51,542 bases of DNA from NCBI GenBank assembly GCA_027487795.1, contig JAIYCX010000041.1, positions 1 to 51,542 on the forward strand, in the 5' to 3' direction. Made by a program: the position numbers and the translations under genes. This stretch comes from Pseudomonadota bacterium. Lineage in GTDB: Bacteria > Bdellovibrionota_C > UBA2361 > SZUA-149 > DAOLCO01. The notes under the pieces are model-generated. The model saw only the letters and a program-made list of their open reading frames with translations. It was not told the DNA's origin and did no database searches. This document shows positions 1 to 8,743 of the stretch, piece by piece. Numbering within the stretch: the stretch's first letter is position 1; each line of letters opens with the position of its first letter.

Positions 1-12
1 AGTAGTAAGACG

Positions 13-1221
13 ATGAGTACACACTATTTTAAGATAATTGCACGAGCAATTCGAGAGCTAAATTATTGTCCTTCAAGCTATCTTGAAACGCTAATCACTA
101 TGCTGCATACCAAAAATCTTCATAACGATGTGCGTATTCTAGTTTCCAGGTCACTCGCTCATGCCGGACCCGGGGGAGTGGAAGCGCTCAGAAAAACTAT
201 GATCGAATTTCCAAATAATAATTGGTCATGGGCTCTACTTGAATTGTCTTTAGTCTTCAAAGACTTTCAAGTAAGGTTTGAAGAACTCATGCCAGTAGCC
301 TTGGAACAGTCGTATTACCAAAGCCTTTCGAGTGAAGCATCGCTACCTGCTATCTCCGCGTCTTTCTTTGGTGAAAAGTTACAACCCGCTCTATTTGAAA
401 GATGGGAAAATGCAAAAAGCATCTCAAACGGCCTTCAAGCTAGTCATAAACGAGATGGAGTCGCCTTAACTCTTGCTGCGATAGGAGGAATTCCAAAACT
501 AATCCAAGATTATGGTAATACTCCTCTTCGAATTCTGACGATCATAAACACGGTTAAATATCTTGTAACTCGTCAACAAAATTCAAATCCGAATTGTCCA
601 TTTTGGGCAAAAATTGCTTATGTACCGAATCTTAATTACGAATTTGCATGGGCGATTGAGATGGCAAAAAGCGAAAATCTGTTGATTCAGCGTCATGCAC
701 TCAGTCTCTTGTGCTCATTTCTTAAGCACCCCAGTTGCACCGAGGAACAAAGGGTTAAAGCTTCAGAACTTATTATCGGGCTTCCAAAGACGGGAATTCC
801 TGTTGATAGACAGCTGAGGTTAATGGTGAGTTTAGCAATTTTAATTTGTTTTACCATTCGTCTTGAGGAAGCAAAGAAGTCTCCTTTCCCTCAAGAGAAG
901 CTTTCTAAAGCTTTTAATAGTCTCGTTCAGGCGATCAGTATCTCTAATTCACTTCGAGACAAGTATCTGAGATCGATAAACCCAGAGGCTCGTCAAGAAC
1001 AAATGCTCGAACCTCTAGTAAGTTTCGAAAATGATATTCGATACCGAAAACTACTTGGTGAAGAAGAGATCAAAGTACTTGGATCAGTATACTGCGACTA
1101 TATTGGACGCCACATATTTCCAATTTTTCAATACCTTCTTGAAACTTACAAACAGACGGTGGAAAATGACGTGGAACTCGCTAAGTTAATGGTAAGTCAA
1201 TTTGAAGATATCCAAACGTAG
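13..1221 (+). CDS. Unknown helical protein, 402 aa
   Basis: I do not recognise this protein. It has no signal peptide and no clear membrane segment. The sequence is rich in leucine, alanine, glutamate and lysine in amphipathic stretches, which suggests an all-helical fold, perhaps of HEAT type; this is an impression, not a domain match. The ATG at 13 has no obvious Shine-Dalgarno and lies at the window edge, so the real start could be further upstream. It is a single-gene unit closed by a strong terminator at 1253-1294 and converges on prfC. Arginine is often encoded by CGA/CGT, whereas the surrounding core genes mostly use AGA, so it may have been acquired. Confidence 0.7.
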   Translation: MSTHYFKIIARAIRELNYCPSSYLETLITMLHTKNLHNDVRILVSRSLAHAGPGGVEALRKTMIEFPNNNWSWALLELSLVFKDFQVRFEELMPVALEQSYYQSLSSEASLPAISASFFGEKLQPALFERWENAKSISNGLQASHKRDGVALTLAAIGGIPKLIQDYGNTPLRILTIINTVKYLVTRQQNSNPNCPFWAKIAYVPNLNYEFAWAIEMAKSENLLIQRHALSLLCSFLKHPSCTEEQRVKASELIIGLPKTGIPVDRQLRLMVSLAILICFTIRLEEAKKSPFPQEKLSKAFNSLVQAISISNSLRDKYLRSINPEARQEQMLEPLVSFENDIRYRKLLGEEEIKVLGSVYCDYIGRHIFPIFQYLLETYKQTVENDVELAKLMVSQFEDIQT

Positions 1222-1252
1222 TTTGACAGTTACACTCGATTCGTAACCTAGA

Positions 1253-1294
1253 GCGCTGCTGGTTTTACCTTTTGGTTTTTCAGCAGCGCCTTTT
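1253..1294 (+). terminator. Rho-independent terminator of the first gene
   Basis: GCGCTGCTG (1253-1261) pairs perfectly with CAGCAGCGC (1281-1289) across a 19-nt loop and is followed by a T-rich tail, CTTTTTCTTC. It lies 31 nt after the stop codon of the preceding gene. Confidence 0.85.
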
Positions 1295-1330
1295 TCTTCT
1301 ATTCATAGATTTTATAATTAAAGAGATATG

Positions 1331-1499
1331 ACAGGAAGCAATGCTTAAGACCTGAAGATGAACAGGAAGGGTGCTTAAATTAAGATAAATTCGCGCTTAC
1401 CTAGAAACCCTCGAGCGACAAGCAAGTATTAATTCCTTACCCACTCCTTTTTAATAATACTTCCTGTTCCTCTTCCCTCCTCGAGCATTTTCTTCCTGT
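1331..1499. repeat. Long imperfect inverted repeat between convergent genes
   Basis: The gap 1295-1579 has no convincing gene. Its main content is an inverted repeat of about 40 nt: ACAGGAAG occurs at 1331-1338 and 1362-1369, and CTTCCTGT at 1460-1467 and 1492-1499, so both ends of each arm pair. CTCGAG occurs at 1410-1415 and 1480-1485. Transcribed from either strand it would fold into a large hairpin with a spacer of about 90 nt. Function unknown; it could stop transcription in both directions between convergent genes. Confidence 0.6.
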
Positions 1500-1579
1500 T
1501 TAGCTTCTTAAATAAAATGTAGGATATTAAGACTAAAATGTTTCAAACTTAACGAACAATAAAATTAAATTTTAATAAT

Positions 1580-3190
1580 TTAATTACTAAAATTCAGAAA
1601 CTGAAACCCAGGATTTTGTTCGGCGGCGAAGTCTTTTTCTCGTTCGGTGTAGAATAATCCTACTAATCGCCCTGATGTGTCCGTTGCTAATAATGCCCTA
1701 GATGGTTTTTTAAAACCAGTTTCAGGTCCTACTATCCATGCTCCGTGCTCATATGGAAGCGGCTCTAAAATAGTTTCAACTTGATAATCTCTTCTCATGC
1801 GGTCTTGAAGAACTTCAAACTGTAATTTACCTACGGCAGCAACTACTGTTTCAGTGTGACCACTACCTACTGTAGATAAAACTTGTATCGCCCCTTCTGT
1901 ACCAAGCTGTAAAAGTCCTTTGTCAAATGACTTTCTTTTTCCAATATCTTTTGGTCTAATTCTAGCGACAACTTCTGGTGAGAACTGAGGAAGAGGTTTG
2001 AATATAAATCCGCCATCAACTGATATAGTATCTCCTATTGAAAATACACCTGGATTAATTAATCCTAATATGTCTCCTGGGAATGCAACATCTGCGGTTT
2101 CTCTTTCACCAGCGTTCATGCGCAGCGATCTTGAAACTCTTATCTTTTTCCCTAGTCTTTCATGATTAACTAATAAATCTCTTTCAAACTTACCTGAACA
2201 CACTCTAGCAAATGCCATACTATCTCTATGTTTAGGATCCATATTAGCTTGAATCTTAAAAACAAAAGCACTAAAGTTTTCACTTACTGGATCAAGCTCT
2301 TTTCTCTCACCATCAGGCATTATAATTTCTCTAGCTCTTGGCGCAGGGGCAGTATCAATGAATGAATCAAAAAAAGGTTCTAAACCAAAGTTTGTTAGAG
2401 CTGAACCGAAAAATACTTGAGTAATATCTCCTGATAGAAAATCATCAGTATTAAAGCGGTTCCCCGCTTCTGCGATTAAATCTAATTCATATTCTAACTG
2501 ACTAAAAAGATCACTCTTGATATCTTTATCATTTCTAGCTTCTTCAAATGATATTTTCTTGGCTGCAACAATGTCCGCACCTGTTTTTTGTGCTTTTTCA
2601 AAAAGAGTTATCTCTCTTGTTTCACAATCAGCAGTTCCAATAAACTGCTTTCCAGACCCTAGCGGCCAATTCTTTGGAGATGCTTTTATCCCTAGTACGT
2701 TCTCTAACTCTTCTAATAATTCAAAAGGATCTCTAGCGGGTAAATCCATCTTATTTATAAAAGTAAGAACTGGAATTTTATGCATGGCACAGACTTTAAA
2801 TAATTTTCTAGTCTGAGTTTCAACACCCTTTGCGGCATCAATAACCATTATCGCGCTATCAGCGGCGGTTAAAGTTCTGTAAGTATCTTCAGAAAAATCT
2901 TGGTGCCCCGGAGTATCAAGTACATTTATTATTCTATCTTTATATTCAAATTGCATAGCAGAGGCAGTAATTGATATTCCCCTCTCCTGCTCCATCGCCA
3001 TCCAATCGGACGCAGCTTTCTTTCCAGTCTTTCGACCTCTGACCATACCGGCGGTACGTATCATACCTGAATAAAGTAAAAGTTTCTCAGTAAGAGTAGT
3101 TTTACCGGCATCTGGGTGACTGATGATAGCGAAGGTTCTTCGTCTATTAGCTTCAGATTCTACAAATTTGTTTACTTCGTTATCGGACAT
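1580..3190 (-). CDS. prfC: Peptide chain release factor 3
   Basis: A translational GTPase that recycles RF1/RF2 from the ribosome after peptide release. The G domain is complete: P-loop HPDAGKTT at residues 25-32, switch region with RGISITAS, DTPGHQDF near residue 93 and the NKMD base-recognition motif near residue 145. The beta-barrel and C-terminal EF-G-like regions follow, including a conserved GxLQFEVLQDR-type segment. At 536 aa it is close to the usual RF3 length. It is the last gene on the minus strand after the metal-transport operon, 51 nt downstream of the second permease, and could be read through from it. A small hairpin (TAAACTA/TAGTTTA with a GCAT loop, about 3239-3256) overlaps the stop of the permease and may reduce this. 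Confidence 0.96.
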   Translation of the reverse strand: MSDNEVNKFVESEANRRRTFAIISHPDAGKTTLTEKLLLYSGMIRTAGMVRGRKTGKKAASDWMAMEQERGISITASAMQFEYKDRIINVLDTPGHQDFSEDTYRTLTAADSAIMVIDAAKGVETQTRKLFKVCAMHKIPVLTFINKMDLPARDPFELLEELENVLGIKASPKNWPLGSGKQFIGTADCETREITLFEKAQKTGADIVAAKKISFEEARNDKDIKSDLFSQLEYELDLIAEAGNRFNTDDFLSGDITQVFFGSALTNFGLEPFFDSFIDTAPAPRAREIIMPDGERKELDPVSENFSAFVFKIQANMDPKHRDSMAFARVCSGKFERDLLVNHERLGKKIRVSRSLRMNAGERETADVAFPGDILGLINPGVFSIGDTISVDGGFIFKPLPQFSPEVVARIRPKDIGKRKSFDKGLLQLGTEGAIQVLSTVGSGHTETVVAAVGKLQFEVLQDRMRRDYQVETILEPLPYEHGAWIVGPETGFKKPSRALLATDTSGRLVGLFYTEREKDFAAEQNPGFQFLNFSN

Positions 3191-3241
3191 ATAGCTTAGA
3201 TTTAATTTCGGCTCTTAATAGCATAATTCAGTAAACTAATG

Positions 3242-4159
3242 CTAGTTTAAGGCCAAAGTAACTTTATTATTTCTATACTTAGACCAGATAATAGCTAATA
3301 ATAATTGTAGTCCTAAAATAGTACTTATCATTCCCGCAGCATTTAAAGATTGTCCACTGGGAGCAAAGATCCCGATAACAGCAAGATAATATCCCAATAA
3401 AATCCCAACAATAGCAAATAATAAACTAAAAAATAGTTGTTTGTTAATACGATTTGTCAATAACCGAGCGCTTGCAGCAGGTACTATAAGTAAAGAAATT
3501 ACCAAGATACTTCCTACTAATTTAAAAGAGGAAACAATAGACAAAGTAACAACTATCAAAAATCCCATATCAAATAATCTAGGCTTAAGTCCAAGAACAT
3601 AGGAGGAAGCTGGATCAAAACATATTAAAATAATTTCTTTCCAGAAAAGCCAAAGAAGAGAAGCAACAAAAATAAAATTTATTACAGCAGCTATAACATC
3701 AGAAGGTAGATTAATAATTGCAGTAATTAAATTTATTTCTTCACCAGACTTTGGTAGCCAAAAAATAGTTTCCAATTGGCCATATAAAAGACAGTCTGCA
3801 TCAAGATCTAATGACCTTGAAGATGCCTGCTCTATTAACAAAACTCCTAATGCAAAGAAAATAGAGAATACAATTCCCATAGCAGCGCCAGGTTCTACTC
3901 TTCCAAACTTTATTATCCAGTTAATGATAAGGCTACTAAGAAGCCCTGCTAATAATGCGCCAATAAAAACAACATATACGTGCCTACTATCTGTGAAAAG
4001 ATAGGCAAGAACGATACCAGGTAAAACAGAATGTGAAATAGAGTCTCCTATTAAACTCTCCTTTCTTAAAAGTAAAAAATTCCCAAGTAAAGTCGAAGCC
4101 ATTCCTAAAAATAGAATAGCTAATAAGGCTGAAAAATCTAATGTTAAAAAAGAATTCAT
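3242..4159 (-). CDS. troD: Metal ABC transporter permease (TroD/MntD type)
   Basis: An integral membrane permease of the ABC-3 family that moves Mn(II) or Zn(II) across the inner membrane. About eight hydrophobic segments are visible. The family signature with ESLIGDSISHSVLPG sits near residue 35, and the later segment with LLIVPAASARLLTNR is the usual cytoplasmic coupling region. Its ATG overlaps the stop codon of the preceding permease by four bases (ATGA), showing translational coupling. With the upstream permease it should form the heterodimeric channel powered by the ATPase encoded at 5528-6385. Length (305 aa) is normal for the family. Confidence 0.93.
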   Translation of the reverse strand: MNSFLTLDFSALLAILFLGMASTLLGNFLLLRKESLIGDSISHSVLPGIVLAYLFTDSRHVYVVFIGALLAGLLSSLIINWIIKFGRVEPGAAMGIVFSIFFALGVLLIEQASSRSLDLDADCLLYGQLETIFWLPKSGEEINLITAIINLPSDVIAAVINFIFVASLLWLFWKEIILICFDPASSYVLGLKPRLFDMGFLIVVTLSIVSSFKLVGSILVISLLIVPAASARLLTNRINKQLFFSLLFAIVGILLGYYLAVIGIFAPSGQSLNAAGMISTILGLQLLLAIIWSKYRNNKVTLALN

Positions 4160-5541
4160 TTTATGGACCCTTTAGTAAGCTTAGAGTCTATAGTATTATT
4201 TTGCAGATGGCCTTCTTTACTGAGTAATAATTCTAATTCTTTTACAACTTCAGGTTTAAGAACATGCTCTACTAGATCTGCTGAGTAATTCACATGTGTC
4301 TGAGATATATTTCCGTAAAGAGTAATATATGTTTTCCATAGTTTGTTATTTCTACTAAGCAAAGCTGCATGATTATATCCTTTTTCAGATAATTTAAGTC
4401 CTGCGAAATGCAATCCGCCGTATTTATTTATAAATAACCAACAAGAACTTAAAAAGTAATCATAATATGATAAAGTATCTAAATACCGACCAAACAGACG
4501 AAGTTCTTTATATGATTTATCTTCATTATTAATAGAAGCTAGTTTTAATAAACTCTCATAATTTTCTAATAATAAATGATCACCTGTAATTTTTGCTCTG
4601 AGCGATAGTTGCCTGATAAGCCCAGATAATAATCCCCTTTCAGGTGCAAAAATAAAACTAAATAAGAAAACAACACCTGAAACTAATACAATAATCGCCC
4701 CCGCTGGGACACTTGTATGTAAAGATGATAATATCGCGCCAAAAAAACTACTAAGACCTCCGATAAATGCACTAAGATAAGAAAGTTTAATTATTTTATT
4801 TGTCCACAAGCGAGCAGTCACTGGAGGGATAACTAAAAGCGATAAAATTAATAGCATTCCTACAGCTTGTATCCCAACAACAGTAAACAAAATAACTAAA
4901 ATATAAATTAATGTATCTATTAAAGAAGTTTTAATGCCTATAGTATTTGTAAAATCCTTATCAAAACTACTAACAACTAATTCCTTAAATATTAACAATA
5001 ACGTTGTTAGTATTAAAAGTAGCACTCCGGACATTAGAATAATATCAAATCTTGACATCGCAGCTGCCTGGCCGAAAATATATGATTTAATACCAGCAGC
5101 ATTTTGTAAATCATAAACTTGAATATAACTAAGAAGTAAAATTCCTAAGCCAAAATATGAGCTAAGCGATATTGCAATAGCCGCATCTTCTTTTAATTTT
5201 GTATAATGCTTCAATACGAAGATTGTAAAAGAGGCCAATACACAAGAGAAGAATGCGCCTACTAATAAAAAAAGAATGTTTTTACCTTGTGCTCCAGCGC
5301 CAGATCCACCAATAGTAGACATAAGCATGAACGATAATGCTACCCCTGGTAATGTACCATGAGAAATCGCATCTACTGACATTGCCTCTTTTCTTAGAAC
5401 TACAAAAATACCAAGAAGACCAGCCGATACTCCAAGTATAGTAGTTCCAATTATAACTAAATTAGTATTCCAGCCTCCTTGGAAACTCGCTATTAAAATT
5501 CCTTCAAAAAGCTGCTCTGTAAAATAATTAGAAAACATCAC
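4156..5541 (-). CDS. troC: Metal permease fused to DtxR-like domain
   Basis: Residues 1 to about 300 form an ABC-3 family Mn/Zn permease with many membrane segments and the signature EAMSVDAISHGTLPG near residue 53. About 160 cytoplasmic residues follow that resemble a DtxR/MntR repressor: a winged-helix-like stretch, then LSEKGYNHA, LWKTYITLYG and ADLVEHVLKPEVVKELE. Such permease-repressor fusions are known in other phyla. Compared with metal-sensing DtxR proteins, the Glu-His pair is kept (VEH), but positions that normally hold ancillary ligands are Asn or Lys (SRNNKLWK, THVNYS), so metal sensing may be weakened. The start (two consecutive ATGs) lies inside the end of the ATPase gene, a 14-nt overlap. 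Confidence 0.92.
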   Translation of the reverse strand: MMFSNYFTEQLFEGILIASFQGGWNTNLVIIGTTILGVSAGLLGIFVVLRKEAMSVDAISHGTLPGVALSFMLMSTIGGSGAGAQGKNILFLLVGAFFSCVLASFTIFVLKHYTKLKEDAAIAISLSSYFGLGILLLSYIQVYDLQNAAGIKSYIFGQAAAMSRFDIILMSGVLLLILTTLLLIFKELVVSSFDKDFTNTIGIKTSLIDTLIYILVILFTVVGIQAVGMLLILSLLVIPPVTARLWTNKIIKLSYLSAFIGGLSSFFGAILSSLHTSVPAGAIIVLVSGVVFLFSFIFAPERGLLSGLIRQLSLRAKITGDHLLLENYESLLKLASINNEDKSYKELRLFGRYLDTLSYYDYFLSSCWLFINKYGGLHFAGLKLSEKGYNHAALLSRNNKLWKTYITLYGNISQTHVNYSADLVEHVLKPEVVKELELLLSKEGHLQNNTIDSKLTKGSIK

Positions 5542-6385
5542 TACTGGACTTTACGGTACTAGACTTTGAGCTTAACTTTTCCATTGATTTAGAAATATCT
5601 TCTAGTAAAGTTAACTTACCGCCATATGTTTTTCTTAAGTTCTCAGTATTAAAAGTTGTACTAACTTCGCCCTGAGCTATTATTCTAGAATTAAGAAGTA
5701 TAACGGAATCAAAATATTCAGATACTGTAGTTAGATCATGGTGAACAACTATTACTGTTTTCCCTGCTTGCTTTAATTCTTTCAAAGAATTTATTATTGA
5801 AGACTCTGTTACGGCATCAACACCAGAAAATGGCTCATCCATAAAATATAAATCAGCCTCTTTAACTAAAGCCCTAGCTAAAAAAACTCTCTGCTGTTGT
5901 CCTCCTGATAGCTCGCTAATTTGACGATCCGCAAATTGCTCCATCTGTACTAATTCTAAATATCTTCTAGCTCTTGCTTTATGTTTTGCTGTTACTCTTT
6001 TAAAAAGACCAATTTCCGCATAAAGTCCCATACAAACAACTTCCAGAACAGAGATGGGGAAATCCCACTCAACAGACTCTCTTTGCGGCACATAAGCAAT
6101 CCTACTTCTAGCAACATTAAAAGGCATACCCCAGAATTCAACTATACCAGATAATTTAGGCAGAATACCAAGACATGCTTTAATAAAAGTACTCTTCCCT
6201 GCACCATTTGGACCAACAACTCCAACTAAGGAGGCAACAGGAGCATCATAATCTATATCCCATAAAACAGGTCTGTCATTGTAAGCAACTGTCATAGCAT
6301 GAACGGACATTGGGCTATTAGGATTATGTTCGGGCTTCGACCTTAACGATATCTGAGTTTGAATTCTATCTAAAATATTCTTCAT
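5528..6385 (-). CDS. troB: Metal ABC transporter ATP-binding protein
   Basis: The cytoplasmic ATPase that drives the Mn/Zn permease pair. All ABC motifs are present: Walker A GPNGAGKST near residue 58, Q-loop YVPQRE, signature LSGGQQQR near residue 160, Walker B ADLYFMDEP and an H-loop histidine in VVHHD. At 285 aa it is slightly longer than most family members because of a short N-terminal lead and a Ser/Lys-rich tail. It starts one base after the stop of the binding-protein gene and overlaps the next permease by 14 nt, so the transporter genes are tightly coupled. Confidence 0.95.
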   Translation of the reverse strand: MKNILDRIQTQISLRSKPEHNPNSPMSVHAMTVAYNDRPVLWDIDYDAPVASLVGVVGPNGAGKSTFIKACLGILPKLSGIVEFWGMPFNVARSRIAYVPQRESVEWDFPISVLEVVCMGLYAEIGLFKRVTAKHKARARRYLELVQMEQFADRQISELSGGQQQRVFLARALVKEADLYFMDEPFSGVDAVTESSIINSLKELKQAGKTVIVVHHDLTTVSEYFDSVILLNSRIIAQGEVSTTFNTENLRKTYGGKLTLLEDISKSMEKLSSKSSTVKSSSDVF

Positions 6386-6386
6386 A

Positions 6387-7343
6387 CTATTTGTTTTCTA
6401 AACTCATAATACCAGTATCCGGAACATCCCCACCTAGAAATTTAGTTATAGTAGAAATATTATGATCTATCATTCCAATATAAGTACCTTGATACGTACC
6501 TCGGTTCCCCATAGAATCAGAATAAAGACTATCTCCTATTTTTACTTCTCCGCCTGCATTTTTCACACCATCAACTAAAGCAGATATATTTTTCTCTGAA
6601 ACTGTGCTTTCAGTAAATACTGCTGTTATTTTTTTTTGAGTAAGAATATTAACTAATCTTTCAATATCTTTCACACCTGCCTCGGACTCAGTTGAGATCC
6701 CTTGAATTCCCTCTACCTGAAAACCATATCTAAGACCAAAATAATGAAAAGCATCATGGGCTGTTACTAATACTCGTTTTTCAATTGGAATAGTTTTTAA
6801 AACTTTTTCTGAATTTTCATCAAGTAGCTTTAATTTTTCTGAATATAAATTTTTTCGAGCTGTAAAAACTTGCTCATGTTTAGGACTTAATGCAATCAAC
6901 TCAGCAAGAATCACAGATAAAACTTCATTCCATAACTTAGGATCCATCCAAATATGTGGATCTGCTGGCTCTATGCTTTCCTGAGCATTACTTAACAATA
7001 TATTTTCTGCGACAGCTTTAACTTTTTTACCAGATGTTCGAAGTCTTTCAAAAGCATCTAACATTCTACCTTCTAAAAATAGGCCGTGATATAAAACTAA
7101 ATTGGCCTGAGACATTTTTAATACATCTGACCTTGTTGGCTTATATAAGTGCGGATCGATACCCGCTCCCATTAATATTTCTAACTTTAAATCGTCTTCA
7201 ATTAAATTTTGTACAAGATCTCCAATCATTGTTGTGGTAGCAACAATTTTCAACTTTTCTTCAGCTTTACTATTAGTGGTCGTTAATAAGCTGCAAAATA
7301 CAAAAAATATCGTAATTAATTTTAATTTAGAATCTAATAACAC
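6387..7343 (-). CDS. troA: Periplasmic Mn/Zn-binding protein (TroA type)
   Basis: A cluster A-I substrate-binding protein. A signal peptide (residues 1 to about 27, ending near SKA) is followed by the mature domain. The metal ligands expected of TroA are visible: His in GIDPHLYKP, His in DPHIWMDP, His in TAHDAFHYFG and Asp in LYSDSMG. The stretch from AHDAFHYFG through SDSMGNRGTYQGTY resembles Treponema TroA more than the PsaA/MntC pattern, which has Glu at the third position. The start is GTG, overlapping the end of the barrel gene by 17 nt, with a purine-rich GGGGGTAGGTAG just ahead of it. Mn or Zn preference cannot be decided from sequence; the MntR neighbour favours Mn. Confidence 0.93.
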   Translation of the reverse strand: MLLDSKLKLITIFFVFCSLLTTTNSKAEEKLKIVATTTMIGDLVQNLIEDDLKLEILMGAGIDPHLYKPTRSDVLKMSQANLVLYHGLFLEGRMLDAFERLRTSGKKVKAVAENILLSNAQESIEPADPHIWMDPKLWNEVLSVILAELIALSPKHEQVFTARKNLYSEKLKLLDENSEKVLKTIPIEKRVLVTAHDAFHYFGLRYGFQVEGIQGISTESEAGVKDIERLVNILTQKKITAVFTESTVSEKNISALVDGVKNAGGEVKIGDSLYSDSMGNRGTYQGTYIGMIDHNISTITKFLGGDVPDTGIMSLENK

Positions 7344-8112
7344 TACCTACCCCCGAAAAACTTGAACCTGCGGTTTGATTAAGACCTACTCCATGACGTA
7401 TATCAAACTGTAGATCTTCATATACCAAATAAGTAAATCCCCCATTAATAAACATATCCCTGGTTTCACTTGAGTTAATAGAGTTAGTCATAAAATATTC
7501 ACCATAAAAACTAACAGGACCATACACTTCATGACTTACTGCTAATGAATAAGCAAGTTCTGTTAAAGAACTAGATTCTCCCTTATTATAATCATTAACA
7601 TAAAATAGATTTAGATTACTTGACATAGAAAAGGTATCAATATCTCTTTCATATAATAACTTTCCACCACTACCAGATCTTGAATTATAAAAATTACCAG
7701 AGCCGCCTGGAATAGAAGACTCAAGAATAATGCTTAGTCTTTCACTTTCTTTTTCGTAAATATTAAACTTTAATCCAAGACTATATGGGGTACTACCATA
7801 TTTTGCCTTAGTATCAGAGTAATCTTCAACATAACCTAAATAAGTAAATCTAAATTCTAATTTTTCTACTAAACCAACTCTAAGTAAAATTTCAGGAACA
7901 GTGACTCCATGTTCTGAATCTCCATTATTATAAGTAATTCCAGATTCTACTTGCAAATGACCTTCTTGAACAACATATGTTCCTTCTGTAAAATCAGGTC
8001 GATCACTCTGCAATTCCTCTTTAAAACCTTCTTCCCCCCATCCAAGATTAGCTGAATAAGCATCGAATAAAAAACTAAACAAAGATAAAAATAGAACTAT
8101 TGTAAATTTCAT
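7327..8112 (-). CDS. Outer-membrane beta-barrel of the metal operon
   Basis: A 261-aa protein with a signal peptide (residues 1-20, cut after AYS), alternating hydrophobic and polar residues and a C-terminal phenylalanine, all typical of an outer-membrane barrel. The segment SDRPDFTEGTYVVQEGH after the signal peptide is characteristic of the broad 'transporter' family related to Phenol_MetA_deg. It is the first gene of the metal-transport operon, directly downstream of the MntR-box-like operator, and overlaps the binding-protein gene. The position suggests it lets metal ions cross the outer membrane, as proposed for other Mn- or Zn-regulated porins, but nothing in the sequence proves the substrate. 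Confidence 0.8.
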   Translation of the reverse strand: MKFTIVLFLSLFSFLFDAYSANLGWGEEGFKEELQSDRPDFTEGTYVVQEGHLQVESGITYNNGDSEHGVTVPEILLRVGLVEKLEFRFTYLGYVEDYSDTKAKYGSTPYSLGLKFNIYEKESERLSIILESSIPGGSGNFYNSRSGSGGKLLYERDIDTFSMSSNLNLFYVNDYNKGESSSLTELAYSLAVSHEVYGPVSFYGEYFMTNSINSSETRDMFINGGFTYLVYEDLQFDIRHGVGLNQTAGSSFSGVGSVIRF

Positions 8113-8126
8113 AATATATATGTTAA

Positions 8127-8171
8127 TGTAGCCTAGGCTACAAAGCTAGCAGATACTAAACAAATAGTCAA
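8127..8171 (-). promoter_or_regulatory. MntR-box-like operator and metal-operon promoter
   Basis: TGTAGCCTAGGCTACA at 8127-8142 is a perfect 16-bp palindrome. Its core TAGC-N4-GCTA has the same half-sites and spacing as the enterobacterial MntR box. On the minus strand a candidate promoter precedes it: -35 TTGACT (8171-8166), 17-nt spacer, -10-like TAGCTT (8148-8143). The palindrome would cover the start of transcription, where a repressor should sit. The divergent mntR starts 75 nt away. Assigning MntR to this site is inference. Confidence 0.75.
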
Positions 8172-8216
8172 TAAATCATTTATTTCTCTTAAATTATCTT
8201 TAATCCAAATTATATT

Positions 8217-8624
8217 ATGATGAATAACACTAAGAACTTTGACAAAAGTAGAGAACAAAATAGCTTAGAATCAGCTGAAGATTACACTGAATTAATTTAT
8301 GACTTAATATCTTTAAAAGGCGAGGCCAGAGTAGTTGATATTGCTGCTTCTTTAGGAATATCTCATGTAACTGCAATAAGAACTATATCTCGTTTAGAAA
8401 AAAAAGGTTTTCTGATAACAAAAAGTAGATCGCCCATAACACTAACAAAGAAAGGTACTAGTTTGGCTTTATTCTCAAAAAATAGACATCAAACATTGTT
8501 GAAATTCTTACTGTTCATAGGAGTACCTAAACAAGTTGCTGAAAAAGATGTGGAAGGAATGGAGCATCATGTTAGTAAAACAACACTTAAGACAATAGAG
8601 TCCTATATGGGACAGCATACTTAA
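8217..8624 (+). CDS. mntR: Manganese-responsive regulator MntR
   Basis: A DtxR-family repressor of 135 aa lacking the SH3-like third domain, as in the short MntR proteins. It has an N-terminal winged helix (VVDIAASLGISHVTAIRTISRLEKKG) and a dimerisation/metal-binding part. All metal-ligand positions known for MntR are filled: Asp and Glu in AEDYTELIY, His in NRHQ, and Glu, Glu and His in VEGMEHH. It is divergent from the metal-transport operon and should repress it when manganese is plentiful, acting at the palindrome at 8127-8142. The ATG at 8217 is followed immediately by a second ATG. Confidence 0.92.
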   Translation: MMNNTKNFDKSREQNSLESAEDYTELIYDLISLKGEARVVDIAASLGISHVTAIRTISRLEKKGFLITKSRSPITLTKKGTSLALFSKNRHQTLLKFLLFIGVPKQVAEKDVEGMEHHVSKTTLKTIESYMGQHT

Positions 8625-8743
8625 ATAGCGTTTTAATTCAAAGATATTTTAATCAATTAGCAAATTACTTACTGCTCTAAAATTAGGAATCAAGGTAATA
8701 GAGCGAGGCTATTTTTTTAAAGGTTCAAATAGGAGGTTTCAGG

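Noticed and set aside
1331..1499. CRISPR array
   Set aside because: ACAGGAAG boxes are few, inverted rather than direct, and unevenly spaced; no cas genes are in the window.
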